Assembly (NCBI GenBank): GCA_019925795.1
Contig: CM034300.1
Coordinates: 56,092,873-56,156,872, forward strand
Length of the DNA stretch: 64,000 nt
Source: Dendrobium chrysotoxum
Lineage: Eukaryota > Streptophyta > Magnoliopsida > Asparagales > Orchidaceae
Direction of reading: 5' to 3'
Within the stretch, counting starts at the first letter, position 1. Every line of letters starts with the position of its first letter. The notes beneath the pieces are model-generated. The model ran no database searches. It had not been told where the DNA came from and saw only the letters and a program-made list of their open reading frames with translations. Made by a program: the position numbers and the translations under genes. Shown piece by piece: positions 35,175 through 47,640 of this stretch.

Positions 35175-36990
35175 ATTAGCACATTTGCATTATAGTAAAA
35201 GTCAATCAAGGGGTAGATTTGGGAACCCAAGTAAGTTTAGATTCCTTCTTATGCTTTAGTGGATGAATGACATGCATGCTATGCTGTTATGTATTTAATG
35301 TAGGCCTCCTGACAAGATGTGTTCTACAATATATAGTGCAAGTGCGGGCTATGTGTCCTACCATGCCACAAGAGTAGCACCTAACACCTAGAAATGGATT
35401 CCTATGTGAGTGGTAGTGCCTCCTTTTAGGGATGTGAGATTCATGATGTGATTTGGGGTTATACCCTCATGTTAGTGTAGCCGGTGGTTCATTATTTTAA
35501 GTGTCTAAACTTTCTCTCTCAAGAATTCATTTGTACTTCTAAAGCTATAAACTTTAAGTTTCAATGCATGCTCACTATGGTCCAGTTCATATGTGAGTGT
35601 TTCTAATTATTTATATGATTCTTCTAACTCAATATGCTTAAATTTTAAGGAATAATGTAGTTTCACTAACGCAAGATGCTAATTGTTTAGATCAAAATAC
35701 TCATCAAGTAAAGTAGCAAGATCTTTATCTTAAGAAATGTGCTCACTTCTGAGACTATCATGCTCTTTTTATAGTTCAAAAAATATCAAGTTCAAACTAG
35801 CACACAGTTTCTTTGGTTTCCTATATGATTTATGTATTTTTTAGAGATAGCAAATGAATCTTCACAGCTGAGTTCACATACATCATCTTAATCAGAGTGA
35901 TCAACACTTTCATTCTCCAGAAGGCACAAATTAGTTACCTCATCCTCTGCTTCTTGTTCTGATTAATCTGAGGTAGAATTTGCCCAAAAAGCCTTCTACA
36001 TCCTTTGCTTCACCCATCTAAAGTTTGTCTTCTCCTCACCCTTCTCCTTGTTGAGTTGAGCTTTTAAGTTGCGGCAATCGGATTTCAAATGTGTTGGTTT
36101 CCTGCATTCAACACAAATAGTATTTTCAAGGGTAACCTTAGTTGTTTTTCTTGATTAACCTTTAGTCATGTGTTGATGACATATTTATTTTATTTTCAGA
36201 AAGCTCTTGAATTATCGGGTCATCAACGCTATATTATCATCCTCATTAGCAGCAAAACTATCACTTTCTGAATTATTGGCCCTCAGGGCCACAACTTTCT
36301 CTTCCTCTTATCACCTGCATACAAATATATTTCACTCACACTTTGCTCATAAGAAATGAGTGAGCCAAGTAGATTGTCAATCGAATAGACATTCAGATCT
36401 TTAGATTCATAAATAATTGTAACTTTTATATCATAACTATTAGGTAGACAATGAAGAATTTTGTTGATTTTTTTTAGAGTTTCATAGTACTCTACCTAAA
36501 GCAAGCAGGGATGTCACTATCTGTGTAAACCTAGTGTACATGTCATAGATAGTCTCATTTGATTTCATGCAAAAACGTTTATAATCATGCAACAAAATAT
36601 CTAAGTGAGATTGTTTGACGTCACTAGTGCCCTCGTAAGTAATACATAGCATATCCCAGATATCCTTGCTAGTAGTACAGGTAGAGACTCTCAAATAATC
36701 TTCTTATTTAAGTGCACAGAAAAAATAGTTTAGACATTTAGCATTCAGTTGTGTAAAATCTCTATCCTCATAACTCTATTCATTATAAGGTTTTTATTCC
36801 TTGATGCCATTAATAATAAAATATGGAGGTGTATATCCTACTTGAATCATATGCTACATGTAATAGTTAATAGATTAGAAATATGTAGGTATGGAAATTT
36901 TTCAAAAATCAAAATAAATGTTGTGAAATAATGGAGGACAGGTTACTGAATAGCCCTCAAAAGATTTTTTATTCTTAACATGAGCCATTT
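35175..36990 (-). pseudogene. Copia element G: gag
   Basis: Gag of the same Sirevirus-like family, starting near 36985 beside the primer-binding site. In order it has an N-terminal block, a UBN2-type region with STCTTSKDIWDMLCITYEG (36482-36694), a complete CCHC knuckle CVECRKPTHLKSDC (about 36060-36105), a charged and coiled-coil-like part (about 35550-35950) and a second CCHC knuckle CYSCGMVGHIARTC (about 35345-35390). It ends at about 35175 with no protease after it, so G is cut there. Stops occur throughout. Gag forms the virus-like particle; Sirevirus Gags are known for a coiled-coil part. Confidence 0.85.
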
Positions 36991-37029
36991 AATCTTTCCT
37001 CATAGATTTTTAAATCACAAATTTTGAAA

Positions 37030-37044
37030 CCCGCTCTGATACCA
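37030..37044 (-). other. Primer-binding site of element G (initiator tRNA-Met)
   Basis: On the minus strand TGGTATCAGAGCGGG starts two bases after the LTR end. It is complementary to the 3' end of plant initiator tRNA-Met, the usual Copia primer. Confidence 0.85.
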
Positions 37045-37046
37045 AT

Positions 37047-38886
37047 TGAAAGTTCAACTGAGGTAGTTAAACCTAGCTGAACTGTCTTAGGCACACCAAG
37101 AGCATGATGAATTAGTTATTTACATATTCTCTCAAAGAACCCCTTTTTTATTTTTAGATTAAACATAAATGTAAGCGGAAGAATTTAATAAAAATAATGT
37201 AATTTTGCTTCGTTGATTTTTAAAACAAAAAGAATGACAAAATATTTACTTTATTTTATTTTTTCAATTTTTAATTTCTTTTTCCACCAACAATCAACCC
37301 AACCAAAGCTTGATAATTAGAACATAGATTTGTAGGAATAATAAATGGGTATGAAATTAAAATGTAGAAAATAAAAGTGCATAAATAAAGTAAACCCACA
37401 AGATTTTATAGTAATTCTATCAAACAAAGACGTATGTCCACTCCTTAGAGCCCTCCTCTATAGGTGTTGTACAAAACTCTTATTGTCTCTCATTTAGCCC
37501 CTATAGTAAAGCAGAAAATCCCTTACACAATCTCTTCCACCAAATCGATGCGGTAGAGTACCGAAAGCTTTTTCACCCTCTTAGTGAAGGCAGAGTACCT
37601 GAAGCTTTTTCACCCTCCTGGGGATGTAAACATACCTGAAATCCTTTTTCAGCCTCCTAGTGATGGAAAAGAACCTAGATCTTAGTCCTTGAAGACTTTC
37701 ACCCTAAAGCTACACAAAACACCAATAAAGGCGCATGGAGGATTCAAGATAGAAGCTTGTTTGGAGCAACCGTGTGAACCCCCTCACACTATTTCTCCTT
37801 CTCACACAACTTCTCCTTTTTCCCCTCGAAGTTCTAAGCTCTCTCAAGCATCCTTATTGAATTCTCTCAACAGCTAAAGACTTCTCAAGAGTCTAATAAG
37901 AAATCATTTGTAGAAGGCTTTGAAGAACATTAAAATTTTAATTAAGCCAAAACTTTTCATATAGTATGATTAAGGATCATATAATATGATTACTTAAAAT
38001 ATCAGTTTCATCATGTATGGTTTGAACAGTTTCAGTATAATCTGTTCAAGTTTTTCATACCGATTGTAAAGTACGATCTAGGGATCATACGATTTGATTA
38101 GTTCAATATTCTTCTAATCATGCAGGATGAACTCCAGGATAATTTAAAATCACTTCTGTCACTCATCCAGATGATTGACATTGTACTATGTGTCTAGTTC
38201 AAAATTTTTGATTTCTTCCAGGATAATTACAGGTCATTTAAAATCATATATGTCAATCATCTAGTATGATTGACATCGTACGATATGATTTTTAATATTA
38301 ATTAAACTTTAATTTTATTATTTAATCATGAGGATTAATTTACGTAAGATTTCAAATATCATACTACGTGATTTTGATCGTACGATATACTTAGTTCAAA
38401 ATTTGAAAATTAAAATACTTACCTAAATCTGATTGGCATCAAGGGTTTTTAAATTAAAATGATCGTACATGATGATCTGGTTCATATAGTATGATTAGTT
38501 TAAAACTATTAATTATATAATTAGCCATGTTAAACTTTTTTTAGACACATGATCGTATAATATAATATGGATTTTACGGTATAATTACTTCAAAAAAATT
38601 TGATCTTCCATTTTCTCACTCCCCTATGTGTGTGTGTACTGTCGCCACGTTGCATACAACTTTTTCAGGAAACTCACTCAAGAAATATAAAAATACAGAC
38701 ACTTATAAAATATATTTCTAATCTACCCAATCTTGAGCCCTAAAAGTTCTTGGATGGTGTATGATGTATCTGAAATGTTAACACACAAAAAATAGATATT
38801 TAAAATAAATGCTAGGAGAAGTAGTGATTCAATGAATAATATTTGCTATCATCAAAATCATAACCTCAGGATCCGAGACTGCAATA
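37047..38886 (-). repeat. LTR shared by Copia elements E (3') and G (5')
   Basis: This 1,840-bp LTR starts at 38886 (TATTGCAG, TG changed to TA) next to E's polypurine tract and ends CTTTCA at 37047 next to G's primer-binding site. U3 contains many ATCATACRGTATGAT-type palindromes (37960-38600). Hairpin leader units lie at 37545-37690. It closely resembles 55645-56992 (about 85% by eye over the first 150 bp). It belongs at once to two elements, an arrangement expected after LTR-LTR recombination or tandem insertion. Confidence 0.85.
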
Positions 38887-38900
38887 ATCTTTCCCTTTTT
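38887..38900 (-). other. Polypurine tract of element E
   Basis: AAAAAGGGAAAGAT on the minus strand abuts the LTR; F has AAAAAGGGGGAGAT in the same position. Confidence 0.75.
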
Positions 38901-39224
38901 ATAATGGCAAACATTTTTTTGTTGAAATTGATAGTTAATTTTATTTCCTCCTAAGCCCCCCTCAATAAGTAAATTATTTTAAAAATAGGGGAACAAAACT
39001 TATTTTATTTAAAATAGAAAAGCAACAAAAAAGAACACATTCATAGAAAAGAAAAAAAAAACACAGAACAAAATAGAATAAGAAGGAGCTACAACCAAAC
39101 AAGCCAAACACTACTCCCCTTTTTAACATTCAAAACAGAGGAATAATGAAACAAAAAGAAAACATAAACATAAAATCGAGAAACAAGCAAAAGACACCAA
39201 CATAAACTATAATAAAATGCATTC

Positions 39225-40365
39225 TTAGAAGTAGGATGGCCTCTGATCAGGTGGTGGTGATGGTGGTGGCAAAAAAAATTTGCTGAGAGTAGAAACTACT
39301 TATTGATCCACACCCTATAATCCTCATGCTACTATTGTAATTGCTAGTGCCATTATAGGAGGGACTCACTCTAAAAACATATCTTAACCCAGTACTGAGT
39401 GCACTGATTAACATGTGAGGTGATCTTAGTATGCAAGTTGGCAAAGCCTTCTATCATGCTGTTGTAGAGATTGTACTGGGCTACTGCTGGAGCTAGTGCA
39501 ATTGTGGGTGCTTGAGCTAGTGGTACAGCAGGAAGATCTCCCCCTTCTTCATCAAAATTTATCTCATCAGCTGGCTCTTTTTCTTATGTAGTCAAAAAAG
39601 AACATGAAATGACCTATTGGTGTAGTAGGTAGGAAAATAGTCTATAATTCCAGGATAGACAAGTTGATATTTCTGGTTGAGGATATAGGCTACTACATGT
39701 CCTAAAGCAATATTCTGCTTTCATCTGGTGGAAGGTAGGAAGATAAAAGTGAGGTTTTCAAGATAATTGATAATCATGTGAGCCTCATCAAACTTGGTAT
39801 TGAACATAATGAAATATGCGACCAAAGATAAGAGTGGGGTGATATTAACTCGATCGTCCGCTTTAGGTAGAATTAAAGTTTTGAGGACATACTGGATGAT
39901 TCATGCATTTTATTTGAGAGAATAGTCAAGAGTTTGATGTTTATTTTAATAAGCATTTCTAATTATTAGGTTTATAGCGGTCCAATCATAATCTCCCATA
40001 GAGGACAGTAGGTGAGGTTTAGGGCCTTCAGTAGAAAGGTGAAGATACTGGGCTAGATCCTCTTTGGTGATTTTTATAGGTCTCCTGTAGACATGTGAAT
40101 GCTTTACAGAGAATTTAGCATTGACCTTAAGGATGGCAAAGAACTTAAAGAGGAGTTCAGAATTGAATGGAATAGCTTGGGTCACGAGATAGTGTAGAAT
40201 AGTAAAAGCAAAAGATTCATTACCTGATAGTTGAGGGAAGGTTAGTTTAGGAGATGATAAGGTGTGATGCGAGCATCTTTTAATTAGTGATAGGCATCCT
40301 CCTCTTCAGCATTTTGAAATCTATCATCCACAGGACAAGTTAGCTTTCTTACTACCTCCATCCAT
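39225..40365 (-). pseudogene. Element E third ORF (env-like / putative plant transposon protein)
   Basis: This is the homologue of the third ORFs of A and F. Start ATG at 40365 (MDGGSKKAN), with an early frameshift and stops. EEEDAYH and DARITPYHLLN blocks follow (about 40250-40310). The best open piece is 39946-40185 (FNSELLFKFFAILKVNAKFS, RRPIKITKEDLAQYLHLST, YDWTAINLIIRNAY). It ends in a proline-rich tail (PPPSPPPDQRPSYF) with a stop at 39225-39227, which fixes the natural C-terminus of the family. Function unknown. A TATA box lies 79-86 bp upstream of the ATG. Confidence 0.7.
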
Positions 40366-40439
40366 TTAGAAGATTAAGGTTACAAATTCTAGTGAAAGAA
40401 ATAGGAAGGAAATTGAGTGATTTAATTCTTAGAAATCCC

Positions 40440-40900
40440 TCTCATTATATAGATATTTTAGTATATTATATAGTATAATTTAGATCATACAATATGATCA
40501 GGCAAATTTAAATCATTTGGAAAACTATTGAAAAATGATGGTCAAATCATACAGTATGATAAGGTTCGTCCTAGACGATCTTCAAAAAAGTGGTCATTCC
40601 GAGGAGTCGTATAGATGACTTTTTGACTAACGGATTATACAATATGAACATGTGTTCGAATAGTATAATAGTGCAATTATTATCATAATAGCCATTTTGA
40701 ATTTTTCCAATGCACACTTATATATTAATCATAAAGGTTTAAGTGGCGGTTGTATAGTACAATCATAAATTATTTATCAGATCAGAGCTGTCAATTTCAT
40801 AAGTGGTGAGGATATGGAGATATATGAGTATTGTAGAGTATGAATAAGGTTCATCCATACAAATGAAACTCATACCGTATGTATAAAGTTCATACAGTAC
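40440..40900 (-). promoter_or_regulatory. Element E putative internal promoter for the third ORF
   Basis: TATATAAT (40444-40451, minus strand) precedes the ATG at 40365. Upstream lie GATCATACAATATGATC (40484-40500) and the perfect interrupted palindrome ATCATACAGTATGAT (40546-40560), with further degenerate copies to about 40900. Same layout as in A and F. Confidence 0.5.
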
Positions 40901-41109
40901 GTTGAGAGCAAATTTTTTATTTTCTCAATTTTATTTTTATTTTTTAGGTATGGTGTGTGATGATAAGGGAGCCTTTACTAATAACAAACACAAATAATTA
41001 GATTAAAAACAAAGAACACAAAGTAAAAAAAAGTGAAAAAATAACAAAAATAAGAAAAACACACAAACCACATAATCATGCATGATGTTTATTTCATTTT
41101 GGTCCTGAG

Positions 41110-43280
41110 TTAAGCATGAATCTCAATGACACCTAGTCTAGTCCTTACTGAGCTAAATGTAACATAGTTTAGGGGTTTGGTGAAAATGTAAGCAAATTAA
41201 TTTTTAATGGCTATGTGATGGAGTGCTATATCTCCCTTGATAACATGATCTCTAATTAAATGATTTCTAATGCCTATATGCTTAGTACGGGAGTGTTGAA
41301 TTAGATTTTTAGAAATACAGATGACACTAGTATTGTCACACATGATAGGAATGGTTCCTAAAGATATTCTAAAATCTAGGATCTGTTTCTTTAGCTATAA
41401 GACTTGAGCAATGCAGCTTCTTATAGGTGTATATTCTGCCTTAGCTGTGGATAGGGCTACAGAGTTTTTCTTCCTGATGGACTAAGAAATTAATGATTGT
41501 CTTATGAATTAACAAGTTCCAAAGGTGCTTTTTATCCCACCAGATACCTAAGTTTTTGGCACCTAAAAGGTATTTAATAATTCTCTTAACTGCATTCATA
41601 TGGTATTCCTTGGGATGAACTAGGAATCTAGTAGAGAGACATACACTAAACATTATATTAGGTATACTAGCAGTCAAATACAGATGAAATCCTATAATCC
41701 ACCTATACTTCTTCTGATCAACTGATGTTCCATTTTGATCATTTTCTAATTGAATGGTAGAGTGTATGGGTGAATTTATCACCTTAGCACCTTCATCTCA
41801 TACTTCTTCAGGATCTCCTTGACATATTTGCTTTGACTAAGGAATGTTCCATAATCTTATTTCTTTACACTAAATCTAAGAAAGTATATAAGCTCTCCCA
41901 TCACACTTATCTCAAATTCTTTACTCATAGTTTAGCAAAATTCATCACAGAAATTTTCATTTGTAGATCTAAAAAATAAATCATCTACATAAATTTGAAC
42001 AATGAGTAAATCATCTTTTATTTTCTTTAGGAATAGGGTGGTATCTACACTACCCTTAGCAATGGTTCTATATAGGAGAAATGTACTAAGCCTTTTTATA
42101 CCAAGCTCTATGAGCTTCCTTAAATTTATATAATTCTTTTTTTAATTTATAAACATGATTGGGAAAGGTTGAATTTTAAAATCCAAGTGGTTGTTCTATA
42201 TAAACATTTTTCTTAATTATCCCATTTAAAAAAAAAACACTTTTAACATCCCCCTGCTATAGTTTGAAGCCTCTAAAATATACAAATGCTAATAGAACTC
42301 TAATTGCTTCTTACTTAGCTATAGGGGCAAAGTCTCCTCAAAATTAATACATTTAATCATATTATACCCCTTAACTATTAATCTGGCCTTATTCTTAATC
42401 ACCATTCCAGAGTCATTCATCTTATTCTTGAACACCCACTTAGTTCCTACAACACTCTGGTCATTTAAGTCTACTAACCAACTCCCATACATCATTCCTA
42501 ACAAATTGGTTCAACTATTCTTACATAGTTAGGATCTAAAATTCATCTGACTGGGCTTGATCTATACTAATGGGTTCTACCAAGAGATGAAAGTAGAATG
42601 ACTAACCTACTACGTAAGTCCATGCCTTATTTCTAACTCCTTCAGATGGATCTCCTAAGATAAGTTCTTTAGGATGACTAGATGAATATCTCCATTATTT
42701 AAGCAATAGCTCCTAAGGTTCTTCACTATTTCCTAGATCAAAGAATTCTGCTCCTTGGGTAACCTCTATTTCATCATCTTCTTCTTCTAACCTCGCCTCA
42801 ACGGTTCTATCAGATTCATCAAATACAACATGGGTGGACTCCACTACCCATAAGGTCCACTTATTAAAGATCCTATAGGCTTTACCTACAGAATAATAAT
42901 CTATGAAGACTCCATCTAATTTTGAGTCAAATTTTCTTAGAGGAGATTTTCCATTAACCATATTCAGGAAATAGATGTAGTACTCACTACTTCTGCCCAA
43001 AATACATAGGGAGAGAATATTCAGCTAATATAGCCTTAGCAGCTTCTACTAAGGTTTTATTCTATCTTTCAACTATCTCATTTCTACTAAGGGGTCCTAG
43101 GGGCAGAAACTTTAAGTTCTATTCCTATCTCCATACAATATAATTCAAATTTGTCTTTCTCAAATTCTCTATCATGATCACTAAGGATAGTTATAATTTT
43201 ACATCCTAATTTTCTTTAAATCTAAGGGGAAATGTTCTAAACTCCTCAAATGATTCACTATTATGAGATAAACTCGTCAA
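41110..43280 (-). pseudogene. Copia element E: pol (part of integrase, RT, RNase H)
   Basis: Minus-strand Copia pol, starting inside the integrase core (about 43250, near SDHDREFEKD), where LINE3 cuts it. A post-integrase region follows (42713-43000; YSVGKAYRIFNKWTLWVVE). The RT begins at 42319-42504 (VVGTKWVFKNKMND) and has an intact active site YVDD at 41980-41991. A connection block (41441-41782) leads to RNase H and the stop at 41110-41112. Unlike F, the RT active site is unchanged, but the many stops and frameshifts make it non-functional. Gag, protease and the integrase N-terminus are missing. Confidence 0.88.
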
Positions 43281-43284
43281 CGTT

Positions 43285-44640
43285 ATCCCTTGTTTTATTC
43301 TTTGGTTTATTTGGTTGGAAAGGAATAATTCAATTTTTAATAATGTTAAGATGAATCATACTAATATCATTCAGAGGGTCAAAGATAAGCTTTTTTTGCT
43401 GGTGGCTACTAAGTTAATTACTTATAAGCATTTCAAGAATTTCTACTATGTTGGCTCTTACTTAGGTTTATCTTTGATTGGAGATATACCTGTCAACCGT
43501 GCTTGTAATATTTTTTGGAATAAGCCTCCTAAGGATTTCTTTAAGTTGAATGTTGAAGGGGCTTGCTCTGGTACTCCTGGGGGTTGTGGTGGCACTATTA
43601 GAGACTATTATGGCCATCTCTTAAGTGCTTTTGCTGGGCCGGTTTATCTGGGTAACATTTCTGCTGCCATTAGTCTTGCCATCCTTTATGGAATTAACTT
43701 TTGTGCTTCCCTTAACTTAACTAACTTGATTATTGAGGTCAATTCTAGTTTTAATTGTAGTACTTTTTTAGTTGAAGGGGATACTATCTACAGTTCTGAT
43801 CTTTTTTACATGATTAGAGATATTAAAAAGCATTTGTTATCTCTTAACTGCTCCTTTCATCATATTTATAAAGCTGGTAATGAATGTGCTAAGTGGTTGG
43901 CGCATTGGGGCTGTCAACTTAATTGCTTTACTGATGTTGTTGGTGGTTCTGTGCCGGCTCATCTTCGTGGCTTACTGAAAGTAGATAAGATGGGTATCCC
44001 TTATGTTCCCTTTTAACATTTCTTGATCCTTTGGTGGTCGTTTTGTTAGGTGGTCTTTTCGGGGTGCTATTACTTGCATGTCTGGGTGGCTTTTTGTTTG
44101 TTGGTTGTTTGTGGATTTTCTCAGCCAGTTGGGGGATTGTTTGTGGATAATTTGCTGGAGGTTTCAATATCTTCTATTATGGTTTATGGTCTCGGCTACT
44201 GGGGTTATTTTTTGGCTGGCCTGGGTTGTTTGGGTGATGTTGGCTGGTCCTATTTCTATCTGTCATGTTCTTTATGTTTTCATGGAGATCTTTTATACTG
44301 AAGCCTGTAGTTTGGAGCTTTACATGGGTTAGTGGCTGTACTGGTTTCTTTGCATTTTTGGGGTTTTGGAGTATCTCCTTTGGCTTTGTTTGGCTGGTGG
44401 AGTTATTGAAGATTGGTGGACTTCCTTATCTAATTGGCTGGGGTTTGAATGTATTTATTTTGATATTTCCAACTGCTTCTTGGTTTGCCATTGTATTTTG
44501 CAGGTTTTGCCTATTGCAGGTGTTTTTGCTCGTGCTTGCTATGGTAGGAGAATGATGCTCGGTCCTGGATTTTGGTCTTTTCTCAATTTTTGGGTGCTCT
44601 TTCTTATGCACCATAGACTGTTCCTAGGTTTTTTTGTACT
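43285..44640 (+). pseudogene. LINE3 fragment: RNase H end and 3' UTR of an L1-type element
   Basis: A 233-codon frame (43315-44016) preceded in frame by CFILWFIWLERNN, the block before plant LINE RNase H. The domain reads FKLNVEGACSGTPGGCGGTI; the first catalytic acid is Glu where Asp is usual. It then has a Glu-to-Ala/Ser-like stretch (ISAAISLAILYGI) and an Asp-to-Asn change (IIEVNSSFN). 44017-44640 is T/G-rich 3' UTR without a poly(A) tail. It is cut on both sides: inside RT at 43285 where element E's integrase resumes, and in its 3' UTR at the truncated F LTR. Other open frames in the UTR (44050-44827) are chance. Confidence 0.8.
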
Positions 44641-44645
44641 TTTGC

Positions 44646-45826
44646 ACTATACTATTTCAGTCTACTGCATATCTATTTTGCCCTGCTCACTAATATTTCA
44701 GGATCACAGCTCACCTGCAACCTCAATCAGCTCAAGACTAGGTAGACTTGGAATAAAGTCTATATTTTTTAGTCTTTTTGTAGTTTTTAGCTTTCTTAAG
44801 TCAAATATGTATTATGGTGGTTCCTAAAGCTAAGTAACGTTGCAATCTCACACTCAAGGGAGTGAATTGGTGAGTTTGAAAATTTGTTATTTTTGAACTA
44901 ATTGTATAGTACGATTTATATCATACTAGATATTTAGTTAATTAGATAACCCTAATTAGGGCACCTCAGTAATTCAAAGTGATTAAACCAATCATATTAT
45001 ATGATCCATATCATACATGATGAACATTTATAATCATCAAAATATCCACTAATCATAACTTAGGTATTATTTTAAAATTCAAATTTTCTTCTAATTATAT
45101 AATACGCTATATATTGAACTATATGATATATGACAATCATGCCTAAATTGATCATGTGATTAGGTGTTTAGTTATGGTTAATTTGTTCAATCAAATTGTA
45201 TAGGATGATCGGAGACGATCATACTGTATGACCCTATTCCTATATGGGATGATAATTAAATGCCGCCCCACATACTAGACGATTAGCTGTGTTTGGATTG
45301 AATGTATAGGATGATCGAAGAAGATCGTACTGTATGACCTGATTCATGCATGGGATGATAATTAAACATCGCCCCTCGTACTGAATGATTAGCTATGTGT
45401 TTGTGCGGATCATACAGGACGATCGGAGATGATCATACTGTACGACCTGATTCCTACATGGCATGATAATTAAATGCTGCCCCTCGTACTTGATGTTAGC
45501 TATTTATTTATAATAATCATAAAGGATGATGTTCCCAATCATATGAGATGATTAATATAAATACTTGAATTAATCATATAGTGGGTTGCAGTTCATACTG
45601 GTTGAAAATGCTATTTTTATTATTATGCACTTTTATTTTTCTATGGTTTATTATGTGGTTGACAAACTTTGAATTTATGTTATCATAATTTTACTTTGCT
45701 TCAGCATTCAGGGGATTATGGTGCTCTCTTTTTGTTTAAAATTTTTTGATAACCATTTTACCCCCCTCCCCTCTTTGTTAACCTTAGGCTGGTTTTCTTA
45801 TGTTTAACAACCTACACAAACTTTCA
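44646..45826 (+). repeat. 5' LTR of Copia element F, twice truncated
   Basis: Aligns with the 3' LTR from 53866 to the end CTTTCA. It lacks the first ~65 bp and an internal ~615 bp that corresponds to about 54833-55448 of the 3' LTR, which includes the likely TATA box (TATTTAAA, near 54921) and the hairpin leader. The junction is around 45615-45630. It keeps the three ~107-bp U3 units (about 45187-45480) and the CCCCCCTCCCCTCTTT tract (about 45760-45775). Confidence 0.85.
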
Positions 45827-45828
45827 AG

Positions 45829-45840
45829 TGGTATCAGAGA
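45829..45840 (+). other. Primer-binding site of element F (initiator tRNA-Met)
   Basis: TGGTATCAGAGA, two bases after the LTR, complementary to the 3' end of initiator tRNA-Met. Confidence 0.85.
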
Positions 45841-45884
45841 GGGATTCAAAAACTAAGTTTTAGAAAACTTTTAAAAAATGATCC

Positions 45885-47640
45885 ATGGCTACTTTTGGAA
45901 ATCATAATACTACAGAAGGCTTTCAATCACACGACCACCTTTATTTGATAATATTCAGTTTGATTTTTAAAAAATTTGCATGTTTACTTTCTTGTAATCT
46001 ATTGATTATTGCATGTGGATATTAGTTCAGGAAAGATATTCTACACCTTCACATTTTGTAAATGGAATTAAAATTGAAATACCATTTTCTGAATGTAGTA
46101 TAGATGATAGAGATTTAGCCCAACTGAATGTAAAATATTTAAACATTTTTTTCTATGCATTTAAATATGAAGATTATATACAAGTATCTACTTGAACAAC
46201 TGGAAAATTTTTTTGAGGTGAACTATGCATAACCTATTAAGGAATAAATAAAGTAAAAAAATCTTGGTTGAACATTCTACTTCATGATTATGAACTATTT
46301 CGAATGAAACCTAGTGAGTCTATTTCTGAAATGTATACTAGGTTCACCTAAATTGTCAATTCCTTGCATGCATTAGGTAGAGAACTTACCAATTTTGAAA
46401 AGGTTAATAAAATTATACATTATCTACCAAGTTCCTATGATGCCAAAATCACTGCTATTATTGAATCCAAGGATCTGAATGCTTATTCTTTTGATAGCTT
46501 AGCTGGATCATTCATTGCTTACGAGTAAGGAGTGAGTCAAAGGAAGATTGATGCAGGTGAGAAAACAAAAGAGAAAACAGTTGCTTTAAAGGCTGATGAT
46601 TTGGATGAGATAATTATTTATCTGAAGGCGATAATGACATTGCACTAATAACAAGATAATTCAAAAGCCTTTCTAAGAGAAAGCAAAGATGACGTCAGTG
46701 ATGGAATAAAGGTAAATCTAATTAAAATTCTTAAACTTCTTTTGAAGTAATCTATTTTGATTGCAAGAAGCCAAGGCACATGAAGACTGATTGCCTAAAT
46801 CTTAAAGCTCACCCAATCAAGGAAAAAGGTGAAGAAAAAGCAAAATTGAAAAAGGGCAAGCAACGTACCCAAAAGGCTTTTTTGGGCAAACTCCACTTTA
46901 AACTCATCTGAGATAGAAGATGAAGAGGAGGTAACTAACCTGGCTTAATGGTAAATAACCATCTTGATCATTTCGATCAAGAGGAGGTATGTGAGCTTTC
47001 ATATGATGATTTATTTGAAAATTTTGAAACAATTCATAATGCATATAGGAAGCTAAAGAAAATATATGCATGCCTTAATTTTGATTTTTTAATTCTGTAA
47101 AAAGAACATGAATGCCTTAGAAAAGACCACTCTACTTTGGATAACAATCATATGGTCTTGCTTGATGAATTTGATGCATTGAACAAAAAGCATCTTGACT
47201 TAACAACTGAGCATGATTCCTTGAAAGCATCTTATATTGAATTAGAAGATTTATTTAAAGAATTAAAAGCATATTTAGATGAAGCTAATAATAGGGAGCA
47301 TACACTAAAAGTTGATAATTCAATCTTGGAAAGTGCAAATAAAATTCTGTAAGAGAAATTAACAACTTTAAGAGATAATAAAACATCAACACAGCATGTA
47401 TCATCTAAACCTAGGAAGAGGCACCATAACCCAAATAAACTTGTAAATCCATTCCCAGAAGTTAGATGTTTTTCTTGTGGTATGCTAGGACATATCTCCC
47501 ACACTTGCACTATCCACCGTAAAACACATTTGGTGTGGAGGACAAAATTGCCAGGACCACAGCATAGCATGTAAACTTCTCATCTTTTAATCCATAAGGT
47601 GGAACCTAAACTTATTTGGGTTCCTAAATTTAACAATTGA
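45885..47640 (+). pseudogene. Copia element F: gag with coiled coil and two zinc-knuckle sites
   Basis: Starts at MATFGNHN (45885). A UBN2-type region follows in several frames (46013-46530; WILVQERYSTPSHFVNGIK, IDDRDLAQLNVKY). A first knuckle at about 46752-46793 reads YFDCKKPRHMKTDC, so its first Cys is lost. A strong coiled-coil stretch (47137-47352; about 70 residues rich in Leu, Glu, Lys) and an intact second CCHC knuckle CFSCGMLGHISHTC (47467-47508) complete it. Coiled coils are a hallmark of Sirevirus Gag, and in one soybean element that part binds a dynein light chain. Stops and frameshifts occur throughout. Confidence 0.87.

Noticed and set aside
44050..44827. Several overlapping hydrophobic frames after LINE3
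   Set aside because: T/G-rich 3' UTR sequence reads as hydrophobic residues in several frames at once; none has a domain.
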